This document shows positions 1 through 8,402 of a stretch of 64,000 bases of DNA, piece by piece. The first letter of the stretch is position 1, and each line of letters starts with the position of its first letter. Origin of the DNA: Streptomyces sp. DT2A-34 (GTDB taxonomy: Bacteria > Actinomycetota > Actinomycetes > Streptomycetales > Streptomycetaceae); the NCBI RefSeq assembly GCF_030499515.1, contig NZ_JASTWJ010000001.1, positions 6,490,001 to 6,554,000 on the forward strand. Reading direction: 5' to 3'. Position numbers and translations under genes: made by a program. The notes beneath the pieces are model-generated. The model was given only the letters and a program-made list of their open reading frames with translations. It ran no database searches and was not told the DNA's origin.

Positions 1-1475
1 TAGGAGACCTCCTTGAGCTTGAGGGAGGCCTCACGGGCCACCGGGTAGCCCCGGACGCGGCCGATGAAGAGCATCGAGCGGGCCTCGGCGTACTGCTGGG
101 CCAGTTTCTCGATCTCCGCCTCCTGCTCCATGATCTCGGAGATCTGGGCGGGCAGCTTGCGCAGGCCCTCGATGATGCGCTTGCCGTCGCGGACGGAGAG
201 GTCGCGGGTGCGGCCCAGGTGCAGGGCGAGGAGCGCGAAGGCCACCGTGGTGTTCGTGAAGCACTTCGTCGAGACCACGCAGACCTCGGGGCCCGCGTGG
301 ACGTAGATGCCGCCGTCGGCTTCGCGGGCGATCGCGGAGCCCACGACGTTCACGATGCCCAGCACCCGCGCGCCCTTGCGCTTCAGCTCCTGGACGGCCG
401 CGAGGACGTCGTACGTCTCACCGGACTGGGAGACGGCGATGTAGAGGGTGTCGGGGTCCACGACAGCGTTGCGGTAGCGGAACTCCGACGCCGGCTCGGC
501 GTCCGCGGGGATGCGGGCCAGCTCCTCGATCATCTGGGCGCCGATCATGCCCGCGTGGTACGAGGTGCCGCAGCCGAGGATCTTCACGCGGCGGATCTGG
601 CGGGCCTCGCGGGCGTCCAGGTTGAGGCCGCCGAGGTGCACGGTGGAGAAGCGGTCGTCGATGCGGCCGCGCAGGACGCGGTCCACGGCGTCGGCCTGCT
701 CGTGGATCTCCTTGTGCATGTAGGTGTCGTGGCCGCCCATGTCGTACGACGCCGCCTCCCACTCGACGGTCGTGGGCTCCGCCGTCGTACGGGTGCCCTC
801 CGTCGTGTAGGTGCGGAAGTCGTCGGCCTTCAGCGTCGCCATCTCGCCGTCGTCCAGCGTCACTATCTGGCGTGTGTGGGTCACCAGAGCCGCGATGTCC
901 GAGGCTACGAACATCTCCTTCTCGCCGATGCCGAGGACGACCGGCGAGCCGTTGCGGGCCACGACGATGCGGTCCGGGAAGTCGGCGTGCAGGACCGCGA
1001 TGCCGTACGTGCCCTCGATGAGGCGCAGGGTCTCGCGGACCTTGTCCTCCAGCTTCTCCGCCTGCGAGCGGGCGATGAGGTGGACGAGGACCTCGGTGTC
1101 GGTCTCGGAGAGGAACTCGACGCCGTCCGCCTCCAGCTTGCGGCGCAGGTCGGAGGCGTTGTCGATGATGCCGTTGTGGACGACGGCGACCTTGCCCTCG
1201 GCGTCCAGGTGCGGGTGGGCGTTCACGTCGGAGGGGGCGCCGTGGGTGGCCCAGCGGGTGTGGGCGATGCCGGTCGTGCCCTTGAAGCGCGCCGGGACCT
1301 TGGCTTCGAGGTCGCGGACGCGGCCCTTGGCCTTGACCGTCTTCAGGCCCGCCGCCTTCGGGGACGTGACGACGATGCCCGCCGAGTCGTAGCCGCGGTA
1401 CTCCAGGCGCTGCAGACCCTCCAGCAGCAGGGGAGCCACGTCACGCTTCCCGATGTATCCGACGATTCCGCACAT
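1..1475 (-). CDS. glmS: Glutamine--fructose-6-phosphate aminotransferase (3' end off window)
   Basis: This cytosolic enzyme makes glucosamine-6-phosphate from fructose-6-phosphate and glutamine, feeding peptidoglycan synthesis. The N-terminus reads MCGIVGYIGK, which places the Ntn nucleophile Cys directly after the start Met. A glutaminase domain (roughly residues 1-220) is followed by SIS isomerase sequence. About 491 residues are present; the last ~120, the end of the second SIS domain, lie beyond the left edge. The ATG at 1475 is 12 bp after the stop of the small gene 1488-1745 on the same strand, so the two are probably co-transcribed. The identification is firm; whether this is the only glmS of the strain cannot be seen. 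Confidence 0.95.
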   Translation of the reverse strand, partial: MCGIVGYIGKRDVAPLLLEGLQRLEYRGYDSAGIVVTSPKAAGLKTVKAKGRVRDLEAKVPARFKGTTGIAHTRWATHGAPSDVNAHPHLDAEGKVAVVHNGIIDNASDLRRKLEADGVEFLSETDTEVLVHLIARSQAEKLEDKVRETLRLIEGTYGIAVLHADFPDRIVVARNGSPVVLGIGEKEMFVASDIAALVTHTRQIVTLDDGEMATLKADDFRTYTTEGTRTTAEPTTVEWEAASYDMGGHDTYMHKEIHEQADAVDRVLRGRIDDRFSTVHLGGLNLDAREARQIRRVKILGCGTSYHAGMIGAQMIEELARIPADAEPASEFRYRNAVVDPDTLYIAVSQSGETYDVLAAVQELKRKGARVLGIVNVVGSAIAREADGGIYVHAGPEVCVVSTKCFTNTTVAFALLALHLGRTRDLSVRDGKRIIEGLRKLPAQISEIMEQEAEIEKLAQQYAEARSMLFIGRVRGYPVAREASLKLKEVS

Positions 1476-1487
1476 ATATATGTATCC

Positions 1488-1745
1488 CTAGCCGTAGACG
1501 ATCCGGCGCAGCTGGCGGAGGGTGAGCTCCGCCGGGGCCACTGCCCGGTATTTCAGGTCCGCCTCGATCTGTTCGAAGATCGTCGCGTTCACCAGGCCCT
1601 GGGCCTGCAGCTCGCGGTGGCGGCGACGGACGTACTCCTCGGTCGTCTCGTCGAAGTAGGCGAGCACATCCTGGATCACCCGCAGCGCCTCGCCCCGGTT
1701 GAGGGGCGTGGTGCGGGTCAGATGATCAACAAGGTCGTCGTGCAC
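1488..1745 (-). CDS. Conserved small actinobacterial protein, 85 aa
   Basis: A soluble, charged, mostly helical protein of 85 residues (MHDDLVDHLTRTTPL to RRIVYG) with no signal peptide, membrane segment or Cys pair. It lies 12 bp upstream of glmS on the same strand, and a protein like it sits beside glmS in related Streptomyces as far as I recall. The motif EEYVRRRHRELQAQG suggests an amphipathic helix that could mediate binding. I recognise no domain with a known function. Coding is supported by codon use and the tight spacing to glmS. Confidence 0.75.
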   Translation of the reverse strand: MHDDLVDHLTRTTPLNRGEALRVIQDVLAYFDETTEEYVRRRHRELQAQGLVNATIFEQIEADLKYRAVAPAELTLRQLRRIVYG

Positions 1746-1926
1746 TCGGTAGATCCTGGGTTATCGGAGACTCGTCCGCAAGAATCCTGCCCGATTTCGG
1801 GCAACTGGCCGGCAACCCGCTGTTGAAACTCTTGGAAGAACATTGGGGGTCTCATGGGGGCCCGTTCCGGAGCTGTCCATGCGTCGGCTCGCATCCCGTT
1901 GCCTGAGGGGACGAGTTTCGGACGCC

Positions 1927-3510
1927 ATGGACATTCCTCGCATGGGAGTACCCCCGCGGCTCGCCGAGCGTATGAGCATGGCCGAGCAGTACGAGTACCT
2001 GCGCGCCAGATTCTCGCGGCGCACGATGATCAGGGGCGGCGCCGTCACGCTGGGCGCCGTCGCGGGTGGGGCGTTCGTGCCGGGCGCCACCGCCCAGGCC
2101 GCCGCCGTACCGACGCAGCGCACCGCCGCGGCCACCGAGGCCGTCGACGGGGCCCTCGTCGCCCCCTTCGGCCGCCACCTCGCCTACGGCAACGACCCGC
2201 GCACCGAGATGACCGTCTCCTGGCAAGTCCCGGTCGCCGTGCAGAAGCCGTTCATCCGCATCGGCGCGCACCCCTGGGACCTCTCCCGCAAGATCGAGGC
2301 CGAGGTGCGCACCCTCTACACCCCGGCCGGCGTCGGCGCGAGCGCCGACCACACCCAGTACTACGTCCACGCCAAGCTGACCCAGCTGCGCCCCGGCCGG
2401 ACGTACTACTACGGCGTCGGCCACCAGGGCTTCGACCCCGCCGAGCCGCACCTCCTCGGCACCCTCGGCACCTTCACCACCGCCCCCGCCCACAAGGTCC
2501 CCTTCACCTTCACGGCCTTCGGCGACCAGGGCGTCAGCTACCACGCGCTCGCCAACGACAGCCTGATCCTCGGCCAGAACCCGGTCTTCCACCTGCACGC
2601 CGGTGACATCGCGTACGGCGACCCCACCGGCCAGGGCAAGGCCTCCGACACCGGCTTCGACGCGCGCACCTGGGACCAGTTCCTCGCCCAGACCGAGTCG
2701 GTCGCCAAGTCCGTGCCGTGGATGGTGTCGTACGGCAACCACGACATGGAGGCCTGGTACTCGCCCAACGGCTACGGCGGCGAGGAGGCCCGTTTCACGC
2801 TCCCCGACAACGGGCCGGACAAGAAGCACCTGCCGGGCGTCTACTCCTTCGTCCACGGCAACACGGCGATCATCTCGCTGGACCCCAACGACGTCTCCTT
2901 CGAGATCCCGGCCAACCTCGGCCTCTCCGGCGGCACCCAGACCAAGTGGTTCGAGGCGCAGCTGAAGAAGTACCGGGCCGCGCAGGACATCGACTTCATC
3001 GTCGTGTTCTTCCACCACTGCGCGTACTGCACCTCCACGGCGCACGCCTCGGAAGGCGGCGTGCGCCAGGAGTGGGTGCCGCTGTTCGAGAAGTACACGG
3101 TCGACCTCGTCATCAACGGGCACAACCACCAGTACGAGCGGACGGATGTGATCAAGGGGAACGAGGTCGCCAAGAAGCTGCCGATCGGCGGCACGGCGTA
3201 CCCCGAGACCGAGGGCGTGGTGTACGTGACGGCGGGGGCGGCGGGCCGCAGCCTGTACGCGTTCAGCGCGCCGGACTCCTACGAGGGGCACGAGCACGAG
3301 CAGGAGTCCGTGGCCTCGTTCGTCAACGTCAAGGACGGCAAGCAGAACGAGACGGTCGCCTGGTCCCGGGTGCGCTACCTCAACTACTCGTTCCTGCGTG
3401 TCGACGTCCAGCCCGCGCCGAGGGGCCACTACGCCACGCTGAAGGTCCAGGGCATCGCCGAGACGGGTGACCGGATCGACCACTTCACGGTGGCCCGCCG
3501 GGCCAAGTAG
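1927..3510 (+). CDS. Tat-exported purple acid phosphatase-like metallophosphoesterase
   Basis: Predicted secreted phosphomonoesterase or phosphodiesterase of 527 aa. A twin-arginine signal (SRRTMIRGG, Arg31-Arg32, then a hydrophobic stretch ending near ATAQAAA) comes first, then a fibronectin-like N-terminal domain typical of purple acid phosphatases. The metallophosphatase core has the full ligand set: FGDQG, GDIAYGD, YGNHD, FFHHC and GHNHQYERT. I chose the ATG at 1927, preceded by a GAGGGG-like ribosome site about 13 bp upstream; ATGs at 1972 and further 5' are possible. It is divergent from the glmS pair, with ~180 bp between. Likely role: phosphate scavenging outside the cell. Substrate unknown. 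Confidence 0.9.
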   Translation: MDIPRMGVPPRLAERMSMAEQYEYLRARFSRRTMIRGGAVTLGAVAGGAFVPGATAQAAAVPTQRTAAATEAVDGALVAPFGRHLAYGNDPRTEMTVSWQVPVAVQKPFIRIGAHPWDLSRKIEAEVRTLYTPAGVGASADHTQYYVHAKLTQLRPGRTYYYGVGHQGFDPAEPHLLGTLGTFTTAPAHKVPFTFTAFGDQGVSYHALANDSLILGQNPVFHLHAGDIAYGDPTGQGKASDTGFDARTWDQFLAQTESVAKSVPWMVSYGNHDMEAWYSPNGYGGEEARFTLPDNGPDKKHLPGVYSFVHGNTAIISLDPNDVSFEIPANLGLSGGTQTKWFEAQLKKYRAAQDIDFIVVFFHHCAYCTSTAHASEGGVRQEWVPLFEKYTVDLVINGHNHQYERTDVIKGNEVAKKLPIGGTAYPETEGVVYVTAGAAGRSLYAFSAPDSYEGHEHEQESVASFVNVKDGKQNETVAWSRVRYLNYSFLRVDVQPAPRGHYATLKVQGIAETGDRIDHFTVARRAK

Positions 3511-3515
3511 GCCCA

Positions 3516-4400
3516 CTACATCCGCTTGAGCACCGCCTGCTTGGCCATCGTGAACTCCTCGTCCGTGAGCACGCCCGTGCGGTGCAGCTCGCCGAGTTCG
3601 CGCAGGCGGCGCAGGAGGGCGTCGTGGTCGTCCTCGGCGGACGCGACCGGAGAGGAAGGCAGTTCCGGTCGCGCGCCCTGTACGTCCGTGGCGCCGGCCC
3701 TGGCCGGATGCGGGAGGCGGGCCTGGACCGCCGCCGCGACCAGGGCCATCAGCGGGTCCTTCTTGAAGCCCCACAGCTCCACGGAGTTGGCGTCGTACTT
3801 GGGCGGGGCCTTGGTGGGCGCGTTCCTGACGGTGAAGCGGAGGCAGCCGTTCTCCAGGCCCGCCGCCGGATGCCACTCCACGGCCGCGATGTCGGTCAGC
3901 GCGAGGGAGCGGATGCCGGCGGCGGCCTTGGCGTCCTCCGTCTTCCAGTTCCACTCCAGGCGGATGTGTTCGCCGTCGAAGGTCGCGGTGCCGTCACCGG
4001 CGGAGACCGACAGGGGCAGGGAGGGCCCCGGCAGCAGGTACTCGTCGACCGGGTCGCCCGGCACCTCGTCCAGCAGCAGGGCGTTGCGTACCTTGTCCAC
4101 GAAGTACTCGGCGACGCCGTACCGGTCGGACTCGACGATCAGCTGGTACGGGTCGTTGGGCTCGGTGAGCCGACCGCCCGTGGCGTGCAGCAGCGGGTCG
4201 GCGCCGTCGCGCAGGCGCAGCCGCAGCCGCCCGGCCTTCTTGCCCTGCTCGAAGGAGACCCCCGCCAACGCCCCCAGGGGGACGACCAGTTCACCCAGCG
4301 TCTTGCGGAAAAGGCTGACGTTCTTGTCCCGTCCGGGGGTCAGCCGCAGGGCGTCGCCGTCGAAGACCCACGTGCCGTCCTTCTGGATGATTTCCGCCAT
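3516..4400 (-). CDS. DUF4429 domain protein with C-terminal SHOCT motif
   Basis: A 294-residue cytosolic protein. The N-terminal ~230 residues contain two similar beta-rich halves (one starting MAEIIQKDGTWVFDGD, the second near DGTATFDGEHIRLEWN), matching the duplicated DUF4429 layout. The last ~33 residues (LLRRLRELGELHRTGVLT, then DEEF and AKQAVLKRM) form a SHOCT short C-terminal helix pair. The domain resembles PH-like folds in pattern, but its ligand is unknown. It converges with the phosphatase gene, the stops being 5 bp apart. No catalytic motif is visible. Confidence 0.85.
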   Translation of the reverse strand: MAEIIQKDGTWVFDGDALRLTPGRDKNVSLFRKTLGELVVPLGALAGVSFEQGKKAGRLRLRLRDGADPLLHATGGRLTEPNDPYQLIVESDRYGVAEYFVDKVRNALLLDEVPGDPVDEYLLPGPSLPLSVSAGDGTATFDGEHIRLEWNWKTEDAKAAAGIRSLALTDIAAVEWHPAAGLENGCLRFTVRNAPTKAPPKYDANSVELWGFKKDPLMALVAAAVQARLPHPARAGATDVQGARPELPSSPVASAEDDHDALLRRLRELGELHRTGVLTDEEFTMAKQAVLKRM

Positions 4401-4462
4401 GGGGGGATTGTTTCATCGGTTCTGCGGGAGAGTGGTCTCTACCAATCCTGAAGGGAGCGCAT

Positions 4463-5725
4463 GTGAGACGGCACCACAGAACGACTCCCCGTATGACCCG
4501 TATGACCCGGATCCTCGGATCCCTGCTGCTGGTGGCGGCGGTCGGCGCGTTCACGGCCGGCGCGGCACCGGCGTCCGGCGAGCCCATACCCCTGGGCCGG
4601 GTGGTCCCGGCACCCGCGTCGGTGGCGCCGGGCGGATCCCCGTACCGCATCACCGACGGCACCCGCATCCTCGTCGACGACTCCCGGGAGGCCCGGCGCG
4701 TCGGCGAGTACCTCGCGGGCGTCCTGCGGCCGTCCACCGGGTACCCCCTGCCGGTCACCTCGCACGGCCGGGGTGGCCTCCGATCGCGCCTGGCGCAGGG
4801 CCCGTTCGGCGCGGAGGGCTACCGCCTCGACAGCGGCCGTACCGGCGTCACCATCACGGCGGCGGGGCCCGCCGGCCTCTTCCACGGCGTGCAGACCCTG
4901 CGCCAACTCCTCCCGGCGGCCGTCGAGAAGGACTCCGTCCAGCCCGGCCCCTGGCTGGTCGCGGGCGGCACGATCAAGGACAACCCGCGCTACGGCTGGC
5001 GGGGCGCGATGCTCGACGTGTCCCGGCACTTCTTCACCGTCGACCAGGTCAAGCGCTACATCGACCAACTCGCCCTGTACAAGATCAACAAGCTGCATCT
5101 GCACCTCAGCGACGACCAGGGCTGGCGCATCGCCCTCGACTCCTGGCCGCGCCTCGCGACGTACGGAGGCTCGACGCAGGTCGGGGGCGGCCCCGGTGGC
5201 TACTACACCAAGGCCGACTACCAGGAGATCGTCCGGTACGCGTCCTCCCGCTTCCTGGAGGTCGTCCCCGAGATCGACATGCCGGGCCACACCAACGCGG
5301 CGTTGGCCTCGTACGCCGAGCTCAACTGCGACGGCGTGGCACCCCCGCTCTACACCGGCACCGAGGTCGGCTTCAGTTCGCTGTGCGTCGGCAAGGAGAT
5401 CACGTACGACTTCGTGGACGACGTGATCCGGGAACTCGCCGCGCTCACGCCGGGCAAGTACCTTCACATCGGGGGCGACGAGGCGCACTCCACCAGCCAC
5501 GAGGACTATGTGCGGTTCATGGACCGGGTGCAGCCGATCGTCGCCGAGTACGGCAAGACGGTGGTCGGCTGGCATCAGCTGACCGGGGCGAACCCCTCGC
5601 GGGGGGCTCTGGCGCAGTACTGGGGGCTCGATGACACCGGTGCGGAGGAGAAGGCGCAGGTTGCCAAGGCGGCGCAGAACGGGACGGGGGTCAACCTGTC
5701 CCCGGCCCACCTACGGGGACGGTGA
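4463..5725 (+). CDS. C-terminally truncated GH20 beta-N-acetylhexosaminidase (probably inactive)
   Basis: Secreted chitobiase/hexosaminidase of glycoside hydrolase family 20. A GTG start at 4463 follows AAGGGAG. A signal peptide spans about residues 15-39, then the N-terminal GH20b domain, then the TIM barrel with RGAMLDVSRHF, LHLHLSDDQGWR and the catalytic pair in HIGGDEAHS (about residues 335-343). Family members run to ~500-540 aa, but this ORF stops at 420, just after NLSPA. The next expected motif, LDMKYT, is present at 5973-5990 in another frame after ~265 bp of unrelated sequence, and nothing beyond it is recognisable. The last barrel strands and substrate-pocket tryptophans are therefore missing. 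Probable decaying gene. Confidence 0.85.
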   Translation: MRRHHRTTPRMTRMTRILGSLLLVAAVGAFTAGAAPASGEPIPLGRVVPAPASVAPGGSPYRITDGTRILVDDSREARRVGEYLAGVLRPSTGYPLPVTSHGRGGLRSRLAQGPFGAEGYRLDSGRTGVTITAAGPAGLFHGVQTLRQLLPAAVEKDSVQPGPWLVAGGTIKDNPRYGWRGAMLDVSRHFFTVDQVKRYIDQLALYKINKLHLHLSDDQGWRIALDSWPRLATYGGSTQVGGGPGGYYTKADYQEIVRYASSRFLEVVPEIDMPGHTNAALASYAELNCDGVAPPLYTGTEVGFSSLCVGKEITYDFVDDVIRELAALTPGKYLHIGGDEAHSTSHEDYVRFMDRVQPIVAEYGKTVVGWHQLTGANPSRGALAQYWGLDDTGAEEKAQVAKAAQNGTGVNLSPAHLRGR

Positions 5726-6084
5726 GTCCGTGGGCGCATCACTCGTACGGGTGAGAGGTGGGCGTATCGTCGGGAAAGCGGCACGGATGCGGCAGGCAGC
5801 GCCTAGTGTGGCGAAAGTCCGCTGGCGACAACCAAGTTGGCGGACGCCTCGGAGGGGTCCCTGACCCGTCCCGGTTGCCGGCAGGGCAGTCGTCAGGCGG
5901 ACGCACGTGCCGTCCAACTCACCGGAGCGATCCAGGGGAGAGTCTCCGGCCGAGCGTCGGAGAGAGCTGCAACTCGACATGAAGTACACATGTCGCAGGG
6001 CCGGAGACGGCCGAGCAAAAGAAGACGGGCACCCCCGGAGGACCGTACTCCGGGGCTGCCCGCCCGTCTGTGTGGGGGTCGTGG
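5726..6084. other. Gene-free stretch with GH20 remnant and desD terminator
   Basis: This 359-bp stretch holds no convincing gene. From 5708 to about 5970 the sequence interrupts the hexosaminidase reading frame. It contains TAGTGT at about 5804, which resembles a -10 box, and an inverted repeat (GTCCGC at 5817-5822 and GCGGAC at 5840-5845 around CAAC/GTTG). Positions 5973-5990 encode LDMKYT, a remnant of the hexosaminidase. The terminator hairpin of desD follows at 6023-6069. No transposase fragment, target duplication or terminal inverted repeat was recognised. Confidence 0.6.
6023..6069. terminator. Rho-independent-type hairpin downstream of desD
   Basis: The left arm AGACGGGCACCCCCGGAG (6023-6040) pairs with CTCCGGGGCTGCC plus CGTCT (6048-6069) across a 7-nt loop, with one 4-nt bulge. 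It lies 16 bp beyond the desD stop codon and is strong enough to act in both directions, as usual for U-tract-poor streptomycete terminators. Confidence 0.75.
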
Positions 6085-7857
6085 CTACAGCCCCGCGATG
6101 GGGTTCTTCAGGTTGCCGACCAGTTGGAGGGCGCCGGCCGGGTCCGCCAGGTCGACCATTTGCTTGTTGTTGCGCAGCTGGAGGCGGTTGAGGCAGGACA
6201 GCGCGAACTCGGGGGCGAACATGTCGTACTGCTTGAACTTGTCGGCGAGTTCGGGCACCGAGTGCTGGTAGTCCCGGGTGACCTCGGCGACCGTGCGCCA
6301 GAAGTCGTCCTCCTCCAGGATTCCCTCGGTGGCGAGGTTCGCGGCGAGGAAGCGGAAGAAGCAGTCGAAGACGTCCGTGAAGACGGACAGGAGCTTCTTG
6401 TCCTCCGGGACCTCCACGCGCAGCCGCTCGACCGTCGGCGGCAGCACCGCGTTCGGGTCCATGACGGCGATCTCCTCGGCGATGTCCTTGTAGATCGCGC
6501 GCTCCACGACGCCGTCCTTCAGGACCAGGATGACGTTCTCGCCGTGCGGCATGAAGACCAGGTCGTAGGCGTAGAAGCTGTGGAGGAGCGGGGTGAAGTA
6601 CGCCCGCAGGTAGCGGCGCAGCCACTCCGTCGGGGGCAGGTCCGACTGCTCGATCAGCGCGCCCGCGAAGGACGCGCCCTCGTGGTCGACGTGGACGAGG
6701 GAGGCCATGGTGGCCAGCGACTCGCCGTCCCGCAGCGACGACACCGGGCTCTCGCGCCACAGGGCCGCCAGCATCTTGCGGTACGGCGAGTAGCGGTCCG
6801 TCGCCTTCTCGTACTCCAGGTGCCGGTAGCCGACGGCCGCGCGCTCGCGGATGATCGACAGGCCCGTCGACTTCAGCACCGGGTCGTTGTCGATGAGCTG
6901 GGCCAGCCAGTCGTTGATGGCGGGGGTGGCCTCCATGTAGGCGGCCGAGAGTCCGCGCATGAAGCCCATGTTGAGGACGGACAGGGCCGTCTTCACGTAG
7001 TGCTTCTCGGGGCTGGACTGGTTGAAGAAGGTCCGGATGGACTGCTGGGCCAGGTACTCGTCGTCGCCCTCGCCCAGGCAGACCAGGTGCTTCTGGGCGA
7101 CCTCGGCGGCGAAGGTGACGGTGAGCTTGTTCCACCACTGCCAGGGGTGGACGGGGATGAAGAGGTAGTCGGCGGGGTCCAGGTCCTGCTCGCGCAGGAC
7201 GCCGTGGAAGCGCTCGACGGTCTCCTCGCCCAGCTCGTCCCGTACGAAGGACTCGTACTCGATGCCGACACCCGCCGTGAACGCGGCGCGCGACTTGTGC
7301 GCCGCCAGCCACACCAGCCGGACCGGGCTCGCGGTCTCCGGGGCGTACGACAGGTACTCGTGGATGCCGAAGCCGAGCCGCCCGTTGTTGGCGACGAAGC
7401 AGGGGTGGCCCTCGGTCATGCCGGTCTCGATGGCCTGGAAATCGCTTTTGACGAGTTCGGCGACCGGGGTCTGCGGCTTGGTGAGCTTGTAGCAGGTGCC
7501 GGAGAGGGTGGAGGAGATCTCCTCCAGGTAGACCGGCAGGACCTCGTCGCTCAGGCCCAGGGACTTCTGCAGATCGATGAAGAAGTCCAGGGCGGCGAGC
7601 GGGAGTTCGGCGCCGTCGCGGTGGCGGGTGATCGAGTCGGCGTCGACCTGCCAGTGGTCGAGGGCGCGGAGCACGGCCGTGAAGGTGTACCGGGTCAGGC
7701 CGTCGTCGCTGCGGACGACGTACGTGCCGTCGCCGGTGGCCTCCGGTGTGATGAGGCGCTCGTGCGCGAACTCGGCGAGTGCCTTGCGGATCAGGAGGCG
7801 GTTGGCCCGCGCCCAGCGGTGGGGGGACAGGTGCGCTACGGCGTCGGACAGGGTCAT
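6085..7857 (-). CDS. desD: Desferrioxamine synthetase DesD (IucA/IucC family NIS synthetase)
   Basis: ATP-dependent NRPS-independent siderophore synthetase that oligomerises and cyclises N-hydroxy-N-succinyl (or acetyl) cadaverine units to desferrioxamines E/B in the cytosol. The protein is 590 aa, normal for the family, running from [15 protein letters not shown] to NLKNPIAGL. It has the IucA/IucC core around EGHPCFVANNGRLGFG and the C-terminal FhuF-like region. The start at 7857 overlaps the desC stop by 4 bp (ATGA), indicating translational coupling; the ORF extending further upstream is only an open frame through desC. Last gene of the iron-controlled desABCD operon. Confidence 0.97.
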   Translation of the reverse strand: MTLSDAVAHLSPHRWARANRLLIRKALAEFAHERLITPEATGDGTYVVRSDDGLTRYTFTAVLRALDHWQVDADSITRHRDGAELPLAALDFFIDLQKSLGLSDEVLPVYLEEISSTLSGTCYKLTKPQTPVAELVKSDFQAIETGMTEGHPCFVANNGRLGFGIHEYLSYAPETASPVRLVWLAAHKSRAAFTAGVGIEYESFVRDELGEETVERFHGVLREQDLDPADYLFIPVHPWQWWNKLTVTFAAEVAQKHLVCLGEGDDEYLAQQSIRTFFNQSSPEKHYVKTALSVLNMGFMRGLSAAYMEATPAINDWLAQLIDNDPVLKSTGLSIIRERAAVGYRHLEYEKATDRYSPYRKMLAALWRESPVSSLRDGESLATMASLVHVDHEGASFAGALIEQSDLPPTEWLRRYLRAYFTPLLHSFYAYDLVFMPHGENVILVLKDGVVERAIYKDIAEEIAVMDPNAVLPPTVERLRVEVPEDKKLLSVFTDVFDCFFRFLAANLATEGILEEDDFWRTVAEVTRDYQHSVPELADKFKQYDMFAPEFALSCLNRLQLRNNKQMVDLADPAGALQLVGNLKNPIAGL

Positions 7858-8402
7858 ACGGCTACTCCTCGGGCGGCCAAGAACTGCTGGCGCGTGCAGA
7901 AGCTCAGCAGCGCCGTCTTCTCCGGCTTCTGGATTTCCCGTTCGGGCACGAACCCGACGGCCTCGTTCAGGGCGTGCACGGCCTTGTTGGCCACGTCCGG
8001 CTCGACGACGACGCGCTCGACCGCCGGGTCCTCGAAGAGATGCGCCATCACGGCGGTGATGACGGACCGGGTGAAGCCGCGGACGGGCTTGTCGGTGGGC
8101 GGCGTGAGGAAGTGCATGCCGATGTCGCCCGGCTGCGGCTCGTACAGGCCGACCAGTTCGCGGTGGGCGGGGTCGTAGTACTCCATCAGGAAGGCCGGTT
8201 CGCCGTCCTGGAGTCCGAGCAGCGCGTGGTGGTGCTCGTCCGCCGCGATCTCCATGTAGGCGCGCTCGACGTCCACCAGGCTCGCGTCCTGCATCATCCA
8301 GAAGGCCGCCTTGGGGTGGGTGACCCAGCGGTGCAGCAGCTCGGCGTCCTTCAGGGGGTCGAGCGGGCGGAAGGTGAAGGTGCCTGTGTCGGTGGTGCTC
8401 AT
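7854..8402 (-). CDS. desC: Siderophore acyltransferase DesC (GNAT)
   Basis: Transfers succinyl or acetyl from CoA to N-hydroxycadaverine, the third step of desferrioxamine synthesis. At 182 aa it has the fold of IucB/RhbD-type N-acyltransferases: [16 protein letters not shown] near the N-terminus and [25 protein letters not shown], and [15 protein letters not shown] in the acyl-CoA-binding core. The start and stop overlap desB and desD by 4 bp each (ATGA), so the operon is tightly coupled. Which acyl donor it prefers cannot be read from the sequence. Confidence 0.95.
   Translation of the reverse strand: MSTTDTGTFTFRPLDPLKDAELLHRWVTHPKAAFWMMQDASLVDVERAYMEIAADEHHHALLGLQDGEPAFLMEYYDPAHRELVGLYEPQPGDIGMHFLTPPTDKPVRGFTRSVITAVMAHLFEDPAVERVVVEPDVANKAVHALNEAVGFVPEREIQKPEKTALLSFCTRQQFLAARGVAV

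Noticed and set aside
219..1826. 535-aa plus-strand open frame opposite glmS
   Set aside because: Its sequence is low-complexity Val/Asp/Arg-rich, the usual mirror of a high-GC gene, and glmS on the minus strand has family motifs.
1852..3954. 700-aa minus-strand open frame
   Set aside because: Runs antisense to the phosphatase, whose metal-binding motifs are clear; no start context or domain.
3526..5634. 702-aa plus-strand open frame
   Set aside because: Overlaps the DUF4429 gene antisense and GH20 in a wrong frame; Arg/Pro/Ser-rich composition.
5708..5972. Self-splicing intron or insertion sequence interrupting the hexosaminidase
   Set aside because: No transposase, no terminal inverted repeats or target duplication, no intron consensus ends, and the downstream exon is not preserved.
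6070..8178. 702-aa plus-strand open frame across desD
   Set aside because: Antisense shadow of desD and desC, which have complete family motifs and coupled starts.
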